Of a stretch of 24,543 nt of DNA, positions 8,698-15,953 are shown piece after piece. Every line of letters begins with the position of its first letter. Position 1 is the stretch's first letter. Under the pieces are notes generated by a model that ran no database searches, was not told the origin of the DNA, and saw only the letters and a list, made by a program, of their open reading frames with translations. The translations under genes were made by a program, and so were the position numbers. Source of the DNA: Asparagopsis taxiformis (lineage: Eukaryota > Rhodophyta > Florideophyceae > Bonnemaisoniales > Bonnemaisoniaceae); the NCBI GenBank assembly GCA_030407315.1, contig JALQPE010000166.1:1-24543 (forward strand). Direction: 5' to 3'.

Positions 8698-10805
8698 GTT
8701 CCCTCGCTCGCCAGGTCGTTCCTGGTTACGTTTGCCATTCGTTGGCGGAAGTACTCAGCCTGACGTGGGTTGCTCTTCACGTGGAAGAGGTAGTACTTGT
8801 ACGCGAAAAAGATCCGTTGATCTGGCGTCAGACGCGGACACGTAAACGTCGAGTGGCCATCTTCGCGGCATGACCAACACGACAGCGTCCAGTAATCATT
8901 CGGGATTACGGAGTGCGCCAATTGCGTCTGCTCGCTCGTGAGCTTCGGCACGTCCTCGCATGGACGGTTCAATCGAGCTTCGAGCTCGTCCGGCTTTTCG
9001 TTTGCCGTTTTCGTATCGTTGGGCGGCGGCCCGTTCGTGAAGAGGATCGCCTCCAAATTCTCGGCAACGTGAACCGCAGCGAGCGACACGTCGTCGTCGT
9101 CCCTCGCGGGGATGTTCGGGTTACCATCGTGGTAACTGGGCTCGCTAGCCCGTTCATTACGTAAGTACGCGGACTCATCGTAGTCCGCGAACTTCCTCGA
9201 CTCGTGGTCGGAAATAGCCAACGTAGGCTTCACCGGAAACCGCACTTTCGGTTTCGCGGCTGACGCGACAGCTGCCGTACGTGCACGGAAGGTCGTTCCT
9301 TCGGCCGTCGCCAATCGTCTCACAACGGTGAGGTCGTTCCTCTCTCGTTCGGGGAGTGACCGGAGTCGTTCCGTCACTGCTGCCCGCGTCGAGGGCAGCA
9401 AACCACGTACGTAGTGGTGAACGAGGAGTCGATCCGTAAACACGTAGTTACACGCCCGCGTGGCGGTGTCGAGTCTATCAGCGTACTGATTCTCGTCCTC
9501 GTTAGGACTCTGCGTGATCATCGTGACCTTTTCGTAGGCCTCCTGCAGCACGTCGTCTTGCAGGTATCGTTTGATCAACGCGTTGATTACGTGAGGCCAC
9601 GAGAACCTCTTCGTCGGATCAGTCGTGATCACACCAGTCGTACACTGGGAATCGTAGAACCGTCGGGCGTCCCCTTCGAGGAAGAAGTGCAGCGCACGTA
9701 CTGCCACTCCCTCGCACACTCCGAGTGTGCTGAACCCATCACGTATTTGGGCGAGGAATCCGAGTAACGTAATCGGATTCCGGCCGGAGAACGGCTTTAA
9801 CGTAGGGAAAAGTCCCTCCAGCTCACGTTTGAGCTTATGTACGCTTTGACTCTCGTTCACGTAGAGATGTTCACGTACATCGTTAAGTCGGTACATGCGG
9901 TACGACACCACGTTCGCAAATGCGTCGAGCATTGTCGTGTGCTCTGCCAACGCGTGGCAAACGGGTCCGAGGGCGTTCCCTGGTAAGCGTACCGCGTCGG
10001 CACGTTCGTTTTCGTGGACTCGCGTGTCCGTCGTGCCGAACGTTCCCAGCCACGGAATGTACGTCTCACGTGGCGGGGGAGCTCTCGTATCGAATTGCGC
10101 AGCTCGTGCTGCGTCCGCCGACCGCGCGTGGTCTGGCGTATCGTTAAAACGTAATTGCCTTCGTGGCGTCTCGTCGGGGTGGGCGATGGCTCGTTGCACT
10201 GTCGCCCCCCTTCCGTACGTTGTCGGGGTCGTCGGACCGGGTGTTGGTGGGTATCCTCCCGGAACGGCCGGGGAGGATTGCGAGTTATAGGCGCGCGAGC
10301 CTTCGTAATTCGGATCGCTTCCGCTCGGCGGAGCGGAACGTCCGGCGACGATTTCGTTGAATACTACGACAAACGAGTCGAGTCTTCCCTCCACGGCGGA
10401 GAGGCGGTTTCGTAAATCTTCGTTTTCCCGTTCGAGGGTCGCTGAGCGTTCACGTAACGCACGAGCTTCGCGCTCCGAGACTCCGAGTCTCTGCCTTACG
10501 GCTTCGTCGACGGCCGCGTCGCTCGCCCTTTCGATGTGACCTCGAAGGTCTTCGTACACTACACGTAGTGCCGTGGGAGTCACGTTCCCTTCGTTGAGCT
10601 GACCGCGCGTTGCGGGGTCCATACTCACGGACTCAAACGGGCTTACCGTACGTGGTAGCTGGCCGATCGCCTCGATATCCGGCGGGATAGATCGATCAGT
10701 CGCGAAGATCGCTTCTGCTGACAAGGCCACGTCGGCTTCGGCGTCCGCTGACGTTGGCAACGGTTGCCTGGGCGACGCGCTGGAATTCGACACAGCGTAA
10801 TTCAT
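8694..10805 (-). CDS. gag: Gag polyprotein with coiled coil, capsid domain and zinc knuckle
   Basis: This 703-residue protein starts at a clear ATG (10803-10805). Residues 81-155 form a predicted coiled coil (VSEREARALRERSATLEREN and on), followed by a Pro/Ser/Thr-rich linker. Residues of about 290-520 have the helical make-up of a Ty3/gypsy capsid, with LKPFSGRNPITLLGFLAQI and FFLEGDARRFYDSQ as typical landmarks. A nucleocapsid zinc knuckle of the exact form C-x2-C-x4-H-x4-C lies at residues 643-656. The protein packages genomic RNA into virus-like particles. There is no internal stop. The frame ends 47 codons after the knuckle at TGA 8694-8696, where the linker frame takes over. An N-terminal coiled coil of this length is uncommon for gypsy gag. 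Confidence 0.93.
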   Translation of the reverse strand: MNYAVSNSSASPRQPLPTSADAEADVALSAEAIFATDRSIPPDIEAIGQLPRTVSPFESVSMDPATRGQLNEGNVTPTALRVVYEDLRGHIERASDAAVDEAVRQRLGVSEREARALRERSATLERENEDLRNRLSAVEGRLDSFVVVFNEIVAGRSAPPSGSDPNYEGSRAYNSQSSPAVPGGYPPTPGPTTPTTYGRGATVQRAIAHPDETPRRQLRFNDTPDHARSADAARAAQFDTRAPPPRETYIPWLGTFGTTDTRVHENERADAVRLPGNALGPVCHALAEHTTMLDAFANVVSYRMYRLNDVREHLYVNESQSVHKLKRELEGLFPTLKPFSGRNPITLLGFLAQIRDGFSTLGVCEGVAVRALHFFLEGDARRFYDSQCTTGVITTDPTKRFSWPHVINALIKRYLQDDVLQEAYEKVTMITQSPNEDENQYADRLDTATRACNYVFTDRLLVHHYVRGLLPSTRAAVTERLRSLPERERNDLTVVRRLATAEGTTFRARTAAVASAAKPKVRFPVKPTLAISDHESRKFADYDESAYLRNERASEPSYHDGNPNIPARDDDDVSLAAVHVAENLEAILFTNGPPPNDTKTANEKPDELEARLNRPCEDVPKLTSEQTQLAHSVIPNDYWTLSCWSCREDGHSTFTCPRLTPDQRIFFAYKYYLFHVKSNPRQAEYFRQRMANVTRNDLASEGT

Positions 10806-11567
10806 AGACCGTCGTCTGTAGCACGTAGCTTTTCGTTAACGTAAAAGAGCTCAACCTCGTTGGTTGTCGTTATGCTCGTAGCAACTTCTAGGTCGAGAGA
10901 CCAGTGTGGAACCACGTTAGTTCTAGAAGTAGCTGGTACGAGCCACGGACACGCTGTCCTTACGAAACGAAACGAAACGAGCAGTCCACCCGCTGGTGTT
11001 TTGACTGTATTGTTAGGTAGGAAGGTAGAGTGGTTAGCGAGTAGACACGAGCGTCACGACGCAACAATCCACGCGAGGATTACGTTAGCACACGAGGTGG
11101 TACGTCACCGGAGGCGCTCTCGACCAAGCCCGGAGGCACTACACGCAATCAGCCTTACGTGCGGCGATGGGTAGGGAGTACGCAGCTCGACGGAGACGAA
11201 GCCTCGTTAGGCAAAACGTAAACGTAAACGTAGAAGTCAGTCGTAGACTAGAGCCGTTGCTCGATCGTTGTCTTGTCCCCTTTCCCTCCCGGCACGATGC
11301 CAATTCCTATATGGCCACGATGGCATCGCTTTACAGTGTAAACACTGCTCGTAACGTCCCCGAATGGGAAAGGACCTTGTGGGTCACACGTAGGGACCCG
11401 TTGGTCCGTTGGCCGTTGCCAATACGTTCGTTGCACACGTGTGCCGGTTGCGCGCGCGCATGCGCCAGCAATGTTCGTGCATTGCTGTCGCCGGTCGTAT
11501 CCGCCGAAATTCGAATTCCGCGGAAAACGTAAATATTTGCAATTTCGGAATTGCCACGTATACTACA
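10806..11567 (-). promoter_or_regulatory. Probable 5' LTR and short leader of the retrotransposon
   Basis: No ORF is convincing here. On minus the segment begins TGTAGTATACG at 11567 and leads into gag at 10805. A TATA-like CCATATAGG lies near 11308-11316 on minus. A short tandem run of ACGAA (four units) lies near 10974-10991. CGT-loop hairpins continue throughout, including an 8-bp perfect one at 11466-11487. A TGG on minus at 10901-10903 after CCACA could mark the primer-binding site, but I do not recognise the matching tRNA. Without the second LTR, the LTR/leader boundary cannot be fixed. Confidence 0.45.
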
Positions 11568-11636
11568 TTGCTGGTTTTGCACCTGTGAGTCCAAAGTTTT
11601 GGAGCAGCGTTCGTCTGTGTTCTCGGAAATGGACGC

Positions 11637-11802
11637 GGACGTCCACAACCTCTAGTACACCTAGTATTACTTGGCGGACGTCCATGTTCTCCAGTATTTT
11701 TGGATGTCCGCCTAGAACCGGACGTCCATGCGGTCTAGTACGTCTAGTATTACTAGGGCGACATTCATTGTTTCTAGTACCACGGATGTCCCCCTCGGGA
11801 TG
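11637..11802. repeat. Two degenerate 83-bp tandem units built on GGACGTCC
   Basis: Unit 1 starts at 11637 and unit 2 at 11720. Both open with GGACGTCCA, followed by TCTAGTAC and CTAGTATTACT. Variants of the GGAYGTCC palindrome recur at about 11686, 11701, 11793 and 11896. The array sits just outside the probable LTR edge. GGACGTCCA also occurs in the interspersed repeats at 13290, 13682 and 14184, so the two families may be related or may share an insertion context. Confidence 0.65.
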
Positions 11803-11910
11803 GACTTCCGCCATGTCTATGTCCACCTAGGACGGGCGCCGGTTCAGAAATTCAAAAATTTCGACCCCAGAAATTTTCTGCCGCCGTGCTCGACATGGAT
11901 GTCCGCATCC

Positions 11911-13190
11911 ATCACGGCGACCACTCTATTTTTCCTTGTCGGTCGACTCCAATTTTGTCTTCAATTTTTTCATCCTCTCGCTCACACCCCCTTCCAGTTG
12001 GTGCTCACCTCCCCCGTACTGTACCTCAAACACCCCCAATACCACTCTAGCACGCATTTTCAGCTACCTATCCCCGCTTCCACGGTGCACACCTCCATTC
12101 CATACCTACTTTTCTGCTCTACCGTACAGATTTCGTATAACCAGTCCTCATACTACCTCAGAATAGGGAAAACACCCCTATCTCCTCGACCATGCTCTCC
12201 CCCATCACCTTTGAAACGTATTGTTCTTCAATACCCTCTCTCCTCTACCTTCAACCCCTCTCCTTCGCCCTCTCCACAAACTTCCCCTGCAGCTTACTCT
12301 TCGAAAACCTCTCACTCCCCATCCCGTACCCGACCTGCTCCATGCCCCCACGCCATCCGCATCTTCGATGCCGTATACACCACCACCACCGGCCCACGCT
12401 CCCGCTCCCCCGCCGTCTCCCCAGAAACCTCCCCGCTCTGAACCACATATCAACCCTCCACTTCGCACCCATCCTCCCACTCCCCTCCCTCCCCAAATAC
12501 AATAACCCCTTCTTCTCCATCACATCCCCACTCACCACAGCCAGAACAGACGCTACCCCCTCCCCCTCTTTCTCCTCACTTTCCTAAAACCCCCTCCTCT
12601 CGGGGCCTTCAACCGCACCCTCCTACGGTCCCACCTAAACACCTCCTCCGCCCTCACTACCCCAACACCCCGCAGCGTCTCCCCAATCCCCATAATATGC
12701 TCGTCGGCACTCCTCTCCGAATCACACTCCAATCTAAACCCGCACTCCGTACATTTCCACCTCCCCCTGTACCATCCAAGATTCCATCCACCCCCCACAG
12801 AGCACATCCTCATACCAAAGAAGAATTTTCTTCCTCCCATACATCATCCTTAAAACCTCCATCAGCTCCATGTAAATTTCGATGTAAATATTTTCTCCAC
12901 TATGCAATCTCAAACATGTATGAGCCTATGCCTTTCCGCTTCGTCAACCCTGAATATTTATATTCATGTATTCATAAAATAGGGCCACCCACATCCCTAT
13001 CTCGTTCTGCAAGCTTTACAAACCACCAGACGCTTACTCCACAACTATACAACAAACACTACTCGCTATTTCGGACGACGCGGTACACAAGTAGCGTAGT
13101 CTCAACCTTCCGTGACGCCTTCCCTGATGCGTACAAGTGCGAAAGACGTCTAGACTACTACTACTACGATATAGTATATCAGAAGTGAGT
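11911..13190. other. Pyrimidine-rich intergenic stretch without a convincing gene
   Basis: The plus strand is strongly enriched in C and T from about 11920 to 12850 (long runs such as CTCCCCTCCCTCCC near 12481). Ser/Pro-rich plus ORFs and Gly/Arg-rich minus ORFs here are what that composition yields by itself. After about 12860 the bias fades and the DNA becomes AT-richer. A small minus ORF with a possible metal-binding pattern is listed separately. Confidence 0.6.
12553..12840 (-). pseudogene. Small ORF with a possible zinc-ribbon fragment
   Basis: A 95-residue minus frame begins at an ATG (12838-12840). Its middle part reads WKCTECGFRLEC and then SERSADEHI, giving C-x2-C-x5-C and a later His. 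This could be half of a zinc-binding module and does not look like pure low-complexity sequence. The ends are Gly/Arg-rich and follow the strand bias. It could be a fragment of a host or element gene whose remainder is lost, or chance. I do not assign a function. Confidence 0.2.
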
Positions 13191-13225
13191 GCGGGAATTT
13201 TCGGCACAGCAGATGCTGGGCCACC

Positions 13226-13316
13226 AAATTGATTTTTCGGAAATTTTAGAATTTCTGGGCTGGCCAGCAGTGCAATCGAGCTGGACATCCACCGGACGTC
13301 CATTTCAGGTTGGTCG
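13226..13316. repeat. Interspersed repeat, copy A (3' part only)
   Basis: This copy holds the right-hand part of the palindromic repeat: GAAATTTTAGAATTTCTGGG, then CTGGCCAGCAGTGC, GGACATCCACCGGACGTCC and TTCAGGTTGGTCG. The left part with the long hairpin is missing. It heads the tandem array that continues with copies B and C. Confidence 0.8.
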
Positions 13317-13327
13317 AGAGAGAGTGG

Positions 13328-13492
13328 GGCGGGACCATGATGAAACAAGAACCAAGACCTGTCCCTGGCGTATTGAGCCTGAAATCGACCCTTCGTGAGA
13401 CGCCATTTAGCCTTACAGTTGGTGCTTACAGAAGCCAGTGACAACCCCACTCGGGGCGGCGGCCGGTTCCTGGGGCCGTTGTGGCCAAATTA
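13328..13492. repeat. GC-rich spacer unit 1 of the roughly 500-bp tandem repeat
   Basis: It begins GGCGGGACCATGATGAAACA and ends with TTGTGGCCAAATTAGACACC. It is closely matched by 13819-13992. The end contains GC-rich inverted repeats (GGCCGGTTCCTGGGGCC and CCCCACTCGGGG). The tRNA-like part is more mutated here than in unit 2. Confidence 0.8.
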
Positions 13493-13705
13493 GACACCCT
13501 GATTTGAATTAAAATTTGGGCTATTCTCAAAAACATGCACATGTGAACATGTTTTTGAGATGGGGGTGTGCCGTACGGCACAATCGACCCGCCCAAATCG
13601 TTGATTTTTGCAAGTTTTTTTTGCCCGAAATTTTAGAATTTCTGGGCTGGCCAGCAGTGCATCTGAGCTGGACATCCACCGGACGTCCATTTCAGGTTGG
13701 TCGTG
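13493..13705. repeat. Interspersed repeat, copy B (full length)
   Basis: It contains TCTCAAAAACATG and CATGTTTTTGAGA as a perfect 13-bp stem around a short loop (about 13524-13561). The perfect 14-nt palindrome GTGCCGTACGGCAC follows, then the AT-rich and GGACGTCC-containing right part shared with copies A and C. Confidence 0.9.
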
Positions 13706-13818
13706 TGCTGCCTACATCGACGCATTGCAGAAACTAAGCCAGCGGGTTCACTACTAATACAAAGTACACGGAATATGAGTAACGTGATAGGTGAGTAGTG
13801 TTTGTCGTGTAGGTGTAA

Positions 13819-13992
13819 GGCGGGACCATGATGAAACAGGGAAAAAGATGTCACCCTAGCATAACTTAGGCTTAAAGCCTGGAATCGAACCCTCGTAAGA
13901 CGCGATTTTGGCTTACAGTTTGTGCTTACAGAAGCCAGTGATGGCCCCACTCGGGGCGGCGGCCGGTTCCTGGGGCCGTTGTGGCCAAATTA
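13819..13992. repeat. GC-rich spacer unit 2 of the tandem repeat, with tRNA-like segment
   Basis: It matches 13328-13492 almost throughout, with a small insertion. Together with copies B and C it makes a tandem array of about 500-bp period. On minus it holds a perfect B-box-like GGTTCGATTCC (see the tRNA-like entry). Confidence 0.8.
13870..13945 (-). other. tRNA-like segment within the repeat (degenerate, SINE-like)
   Basis: On minus, GGTTCGATTCC matches the pol III B-box consensus. About 46 bases upstream is TGGCTTCTGTA, close to an A-box but off at one core position. That spacing is as expected in a tRNA. A five-pair stem GTAAG/CTTAC lies between, but its loop is too large for an anticodon arm and the T-stem is imperfect. 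This is therefore not a functional tRNA gene; at most it is a tRNA-derived SINE head. Confidence 0.25.
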
Positions 13993-14205
13993 GACACCTT
14001 GATTAGAATTAAAATTTGGGCTATTCTCAAAAACATGCACATGTGAACATGTTTTGAGATGGGGGTGTGCCGTACGGCACAATCCACCCGCTGAAATCGA
14101 TGTTTTTTGCAATATTTTTTTGTGCCCGAAATTGTAGAATTTCTGGGCTGGCCAGCAATGCATCTGAGCTGGACATCCACCGGACGTCCATTTCAGGTTG
14201 ATCGT
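13993..14205. repeat. Interspersed repeat, copy C (full length)
   Basis: It is nearly identical to copy B. The right stem arm has lost one T (CATGTTTTGAGA), while the 14-nt palindrome GTGCCGTACGGCAC is intact. The array ends shortly after TTCAGGTTGATCGTG. The following 270 bases (14206-14474) hold no visible gene and lead into the tail of the dioxygenase gene. Confidence 0.9.
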
Positions 14206-14474
14206 GTATCGTGCACGTCCACACATTACCGGAAGCAAGTAGGCGATGAAGCACGTACAAACCCAATTGTTCTGCTATTTCTAGCATAGACCATCGAGTC
14301 TAGAGATGTGAGGGAATCGTCCTGGAAATCATGCTCCAACCCACGAGGGAATGGACAATCTAGTTTGAAAGCATGGAACGGAAGTACATTATACTAGGTT
14401 CATAGATTGGAAGTGATAAAGGAGATGATTATATTCTCGATAATTGTTTACCAAAGTAGTAGTTGTTAAGCTAT

Positions 14475-15632
14475 CTAGCCGTCGGAAAATTCTTCTTCGT
14501 CTTCGTCCTCACTATATTCAGGATCTCCCGGCAGAATAGGCGTTATCGGCAACTGTGGAGTTGATCTGCTCAAGATGAATTTTTGACCCGCTGTGAGGGT
14601 TCTCTTCTTGGGAGCTTCTGTCGTCTTCATCCGCATGATTCCGAGTTGCCCTGTCTTCGGCCTACGATCTTTCTTGACCGGGATGGGAACAACTGTCTTG
14701 TGGCGAACATTGACAGGTGCCGGTTGACTTTGCCTGGCAGACCGGCGCGGAGCATTGGCGATTACTTCTTCTTCGAATCCCAACCGCCTGATGAAACCAA
14801 ACGAAACATTGTCGGGAATCGGATACGACGCATTCCTGAAATACGTGTGATACCTCGTTGTCGTGTGTGACACAACTCTGTCGACATGCCCTGCCCCGGC
14901 ATGTTGTACATGGCCGTGACCGATGAAGACTGAACGTGGCGGAACGATTACCTTCTTCAGCTTCATCGTCTTGGCGTACATATCTAATTCCAGCGCTTTG
15001 GAAAAGACGTACTTGTGGGACCCTGGACACACCCAGATAGGGAATGGGTCATCTCCGTTGGCAATAACAAAGTAACCCGGAAGTTGATCTTTGCGGTCGC
15101 GAGGAGGAACAGGGAAATCATTGTGTGGGACCTGCCGAGGACACCCCTTTCCCGTTATCAAAAACCGTCCCCCAGATGCCGGCATGACAAGTTTTTCTCC
15201 CGGTAAACCGCACTCCTCCAGCCCTATCAGCCGGACAAGGATTCCCAACCACACATCCAGCAGGGCTCGCCGCGTCACAAACTTGAACCGGTCGATATGC
15301 GTCTCATCGTTCTCGGCATAGTCAATCAGGCAGTGGCGCGTAGACGTGAAGCGAGCCCTCCCCTCATTCCGGTTCTTCTCATCTGTTTCATCGTCCCCCG
15401 TATTGACAATGGGACTCCACAGCTGCCGGTTCCCAGGGTCCTTGTGCACCTCCTCCCCCTCCCATGTTCCCAAGAAGTACCGAAACAATTCCTGGTTAGG
15501 AATTTCTTCCATGAGACCCAAGTCAAATGGGAACTTGTCCGACGCATCGAGGTAGCTTACATCCGCGAAATTGTGCATCACCGTATACCCTCGCTCGTTG
15601 ATTTCCGTTCGGCAATTGTGGAAGTACGCCAT
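14475..15632 (-). CDS. 2-oxoglutarate/Fe(II)-dependent dioxygenase, PhyH-like
   Basis: I chose the first in-frame ATG (15630-15632), giving 385 residues; the frame is open up to a stop near 15722-15724. Numbering from the GTG at 15671, the core shows ERGYTVMHNF at residues 26-35, an iron-binding HxD in VPHNDFP (His183, Asp185), a distal His in VQHAGAGH (His257), and an Arg 16 residues on in TTRYHTYF (Arg273) suited to bind 2-oxoglutarate. WVCPGSHKYVF between them is also typical of phytanoyl-CoA-dioxygenase-like folds. The C-terminus adds a basic stretch (APRRSARQSQP) and ends in an acidic tail, suggesting a nuclear or nucleic-acid-associated protein. The substrate is unknown. It lies just downstream of the ParB-like gene on the same strand. 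Confidence 0.75.
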   Translation of the reverse strand: MAYFHNCRTEINERGYTVMHNFADVSYLDASDKFPFDLGLMEEIPNQELFRYFLGTWEGEEVHKDPGNRQLWSPIVNTGDDETDEKNRNEGRARFTSTRHCLIDYAENDETHIDRFKFVTRRALLDVWLGILVRLIGLEECGLPGEKLVMPASGGRFLITGKGCPRQVPHNDFPVPPRDRKDQLPGYFVIANGDDPFPIWVCPGSHKYVFSKALELDMYAKTMKLKKVIVPPRSVFIGHGHVQHAGAGHVDRVVSHTTTRYHTYFRNASYPIPDNVSFGFIRRLGFEEEVIANAPRRSARQSQPAPVNVRHKTVVPIPVKKDRRPKTGQLGIMRMKTTEAPKKRTLTAGQKFILSRSTPQLPITPILPGDPEYSEDEDEEEFSDG

Positions 15633-15751
15633 ACCAGTGCCGGCCTCATACGAATCCTTCCAGTTGTACACATTCGCGCAACCTGAGCGAAGTCCAGTCT
15701 CGAGGGTAGAAACGTCGATGTAGGCTCACACATCGCCTTGGCAGCCATCTT

Positions 15752-15853
15752 CTACGCTGCGAAAAACATCGGATAGATGGTGTCGATCTCGAAAACAAGA
15801 TGACGAGCCCGATGTTGTTCCGGAATATGCAGCCCCTCAAACACAGGGTCCAT
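15752..15853 (-). pseudogene. Upstream exon-like ORF for the dioxygenase gene, in another frame
   Basis: A 33-residue minus frame reads from an ATG (15851-15853) through HIPEQHRARHLVFEIDTIYP to a TAG at 15752. It looks protein-like and is open further upstream to a TAA near 15900. It lies one frame off from the dioxygenase frame. Either a short intron joins them or one base is missing. A donor-like AG/GTGAGG (near 15868) and an acceptor-like TTTTTCGCAG (near 15757) flank it, so it might instead be intronic. If joined, the dioxygenase would gain about 40-80 N-terminal residues. Confidence 0.35.
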
Positions 15854-15953
15854 CGCCACTTGCTTCAAATACCTCACCTCTCTGCCCTCCTCATCGATTT
15901 ACACACACTCTCCAATAACAACCTGAGCTCAATCGGGGGCAGACAGCCAACCC

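Larger units (their letters stand above)
1..11567 (-). mobile_element. Large Ty3/gypsy chromovirus-type LTR retrotransposon, left end outside the window
   Basis: The order on minus is gag, protease, reverse transcriptase, RNase H, integrase, chromodomain, which is the chromovirus order. The core from 3878 to 10805 is certain. The right edge is put near 11567 because the minus strand there begins TGTAGTATACG, a plausible LTR start, and because the dense CGT-loop hairpins typical of the whole element end there. The same hairpin texture runs left to base 1, so I infer that 1-3877 belongs to the same element and that the second LTR lies off the left edge. No LTR pair was found within the window, so insertion age and exact ends cannot be given. 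The alternative is a nested or adjacent relative of the same family occupying 1-3877. Confidence 0.85.

Noticed and set aside
1..11567. An LTR pair inside the window
   Set aside because: Comparing 10806-11567 with 1-3990 by eye I found only shared short hairpin motifs, no extended identity, so the second LTR is taken to lie outside.
11728..12441. 237-codon Ser/Pro/Thr-rich plus ORF
   Set aside because: It lies in pyrimidine-rich DNA where such ORFs arise from composition; other plus frames there are also open and look alike.
13034..14287. Several minus ORFs with shared peptides (such as MDVRWMSSS) over the tandem array
   Set aside because: The shared peptides follow from the DNA repeats, the frames differ between copies, and the hairpin and palindrome explain the conservation better.
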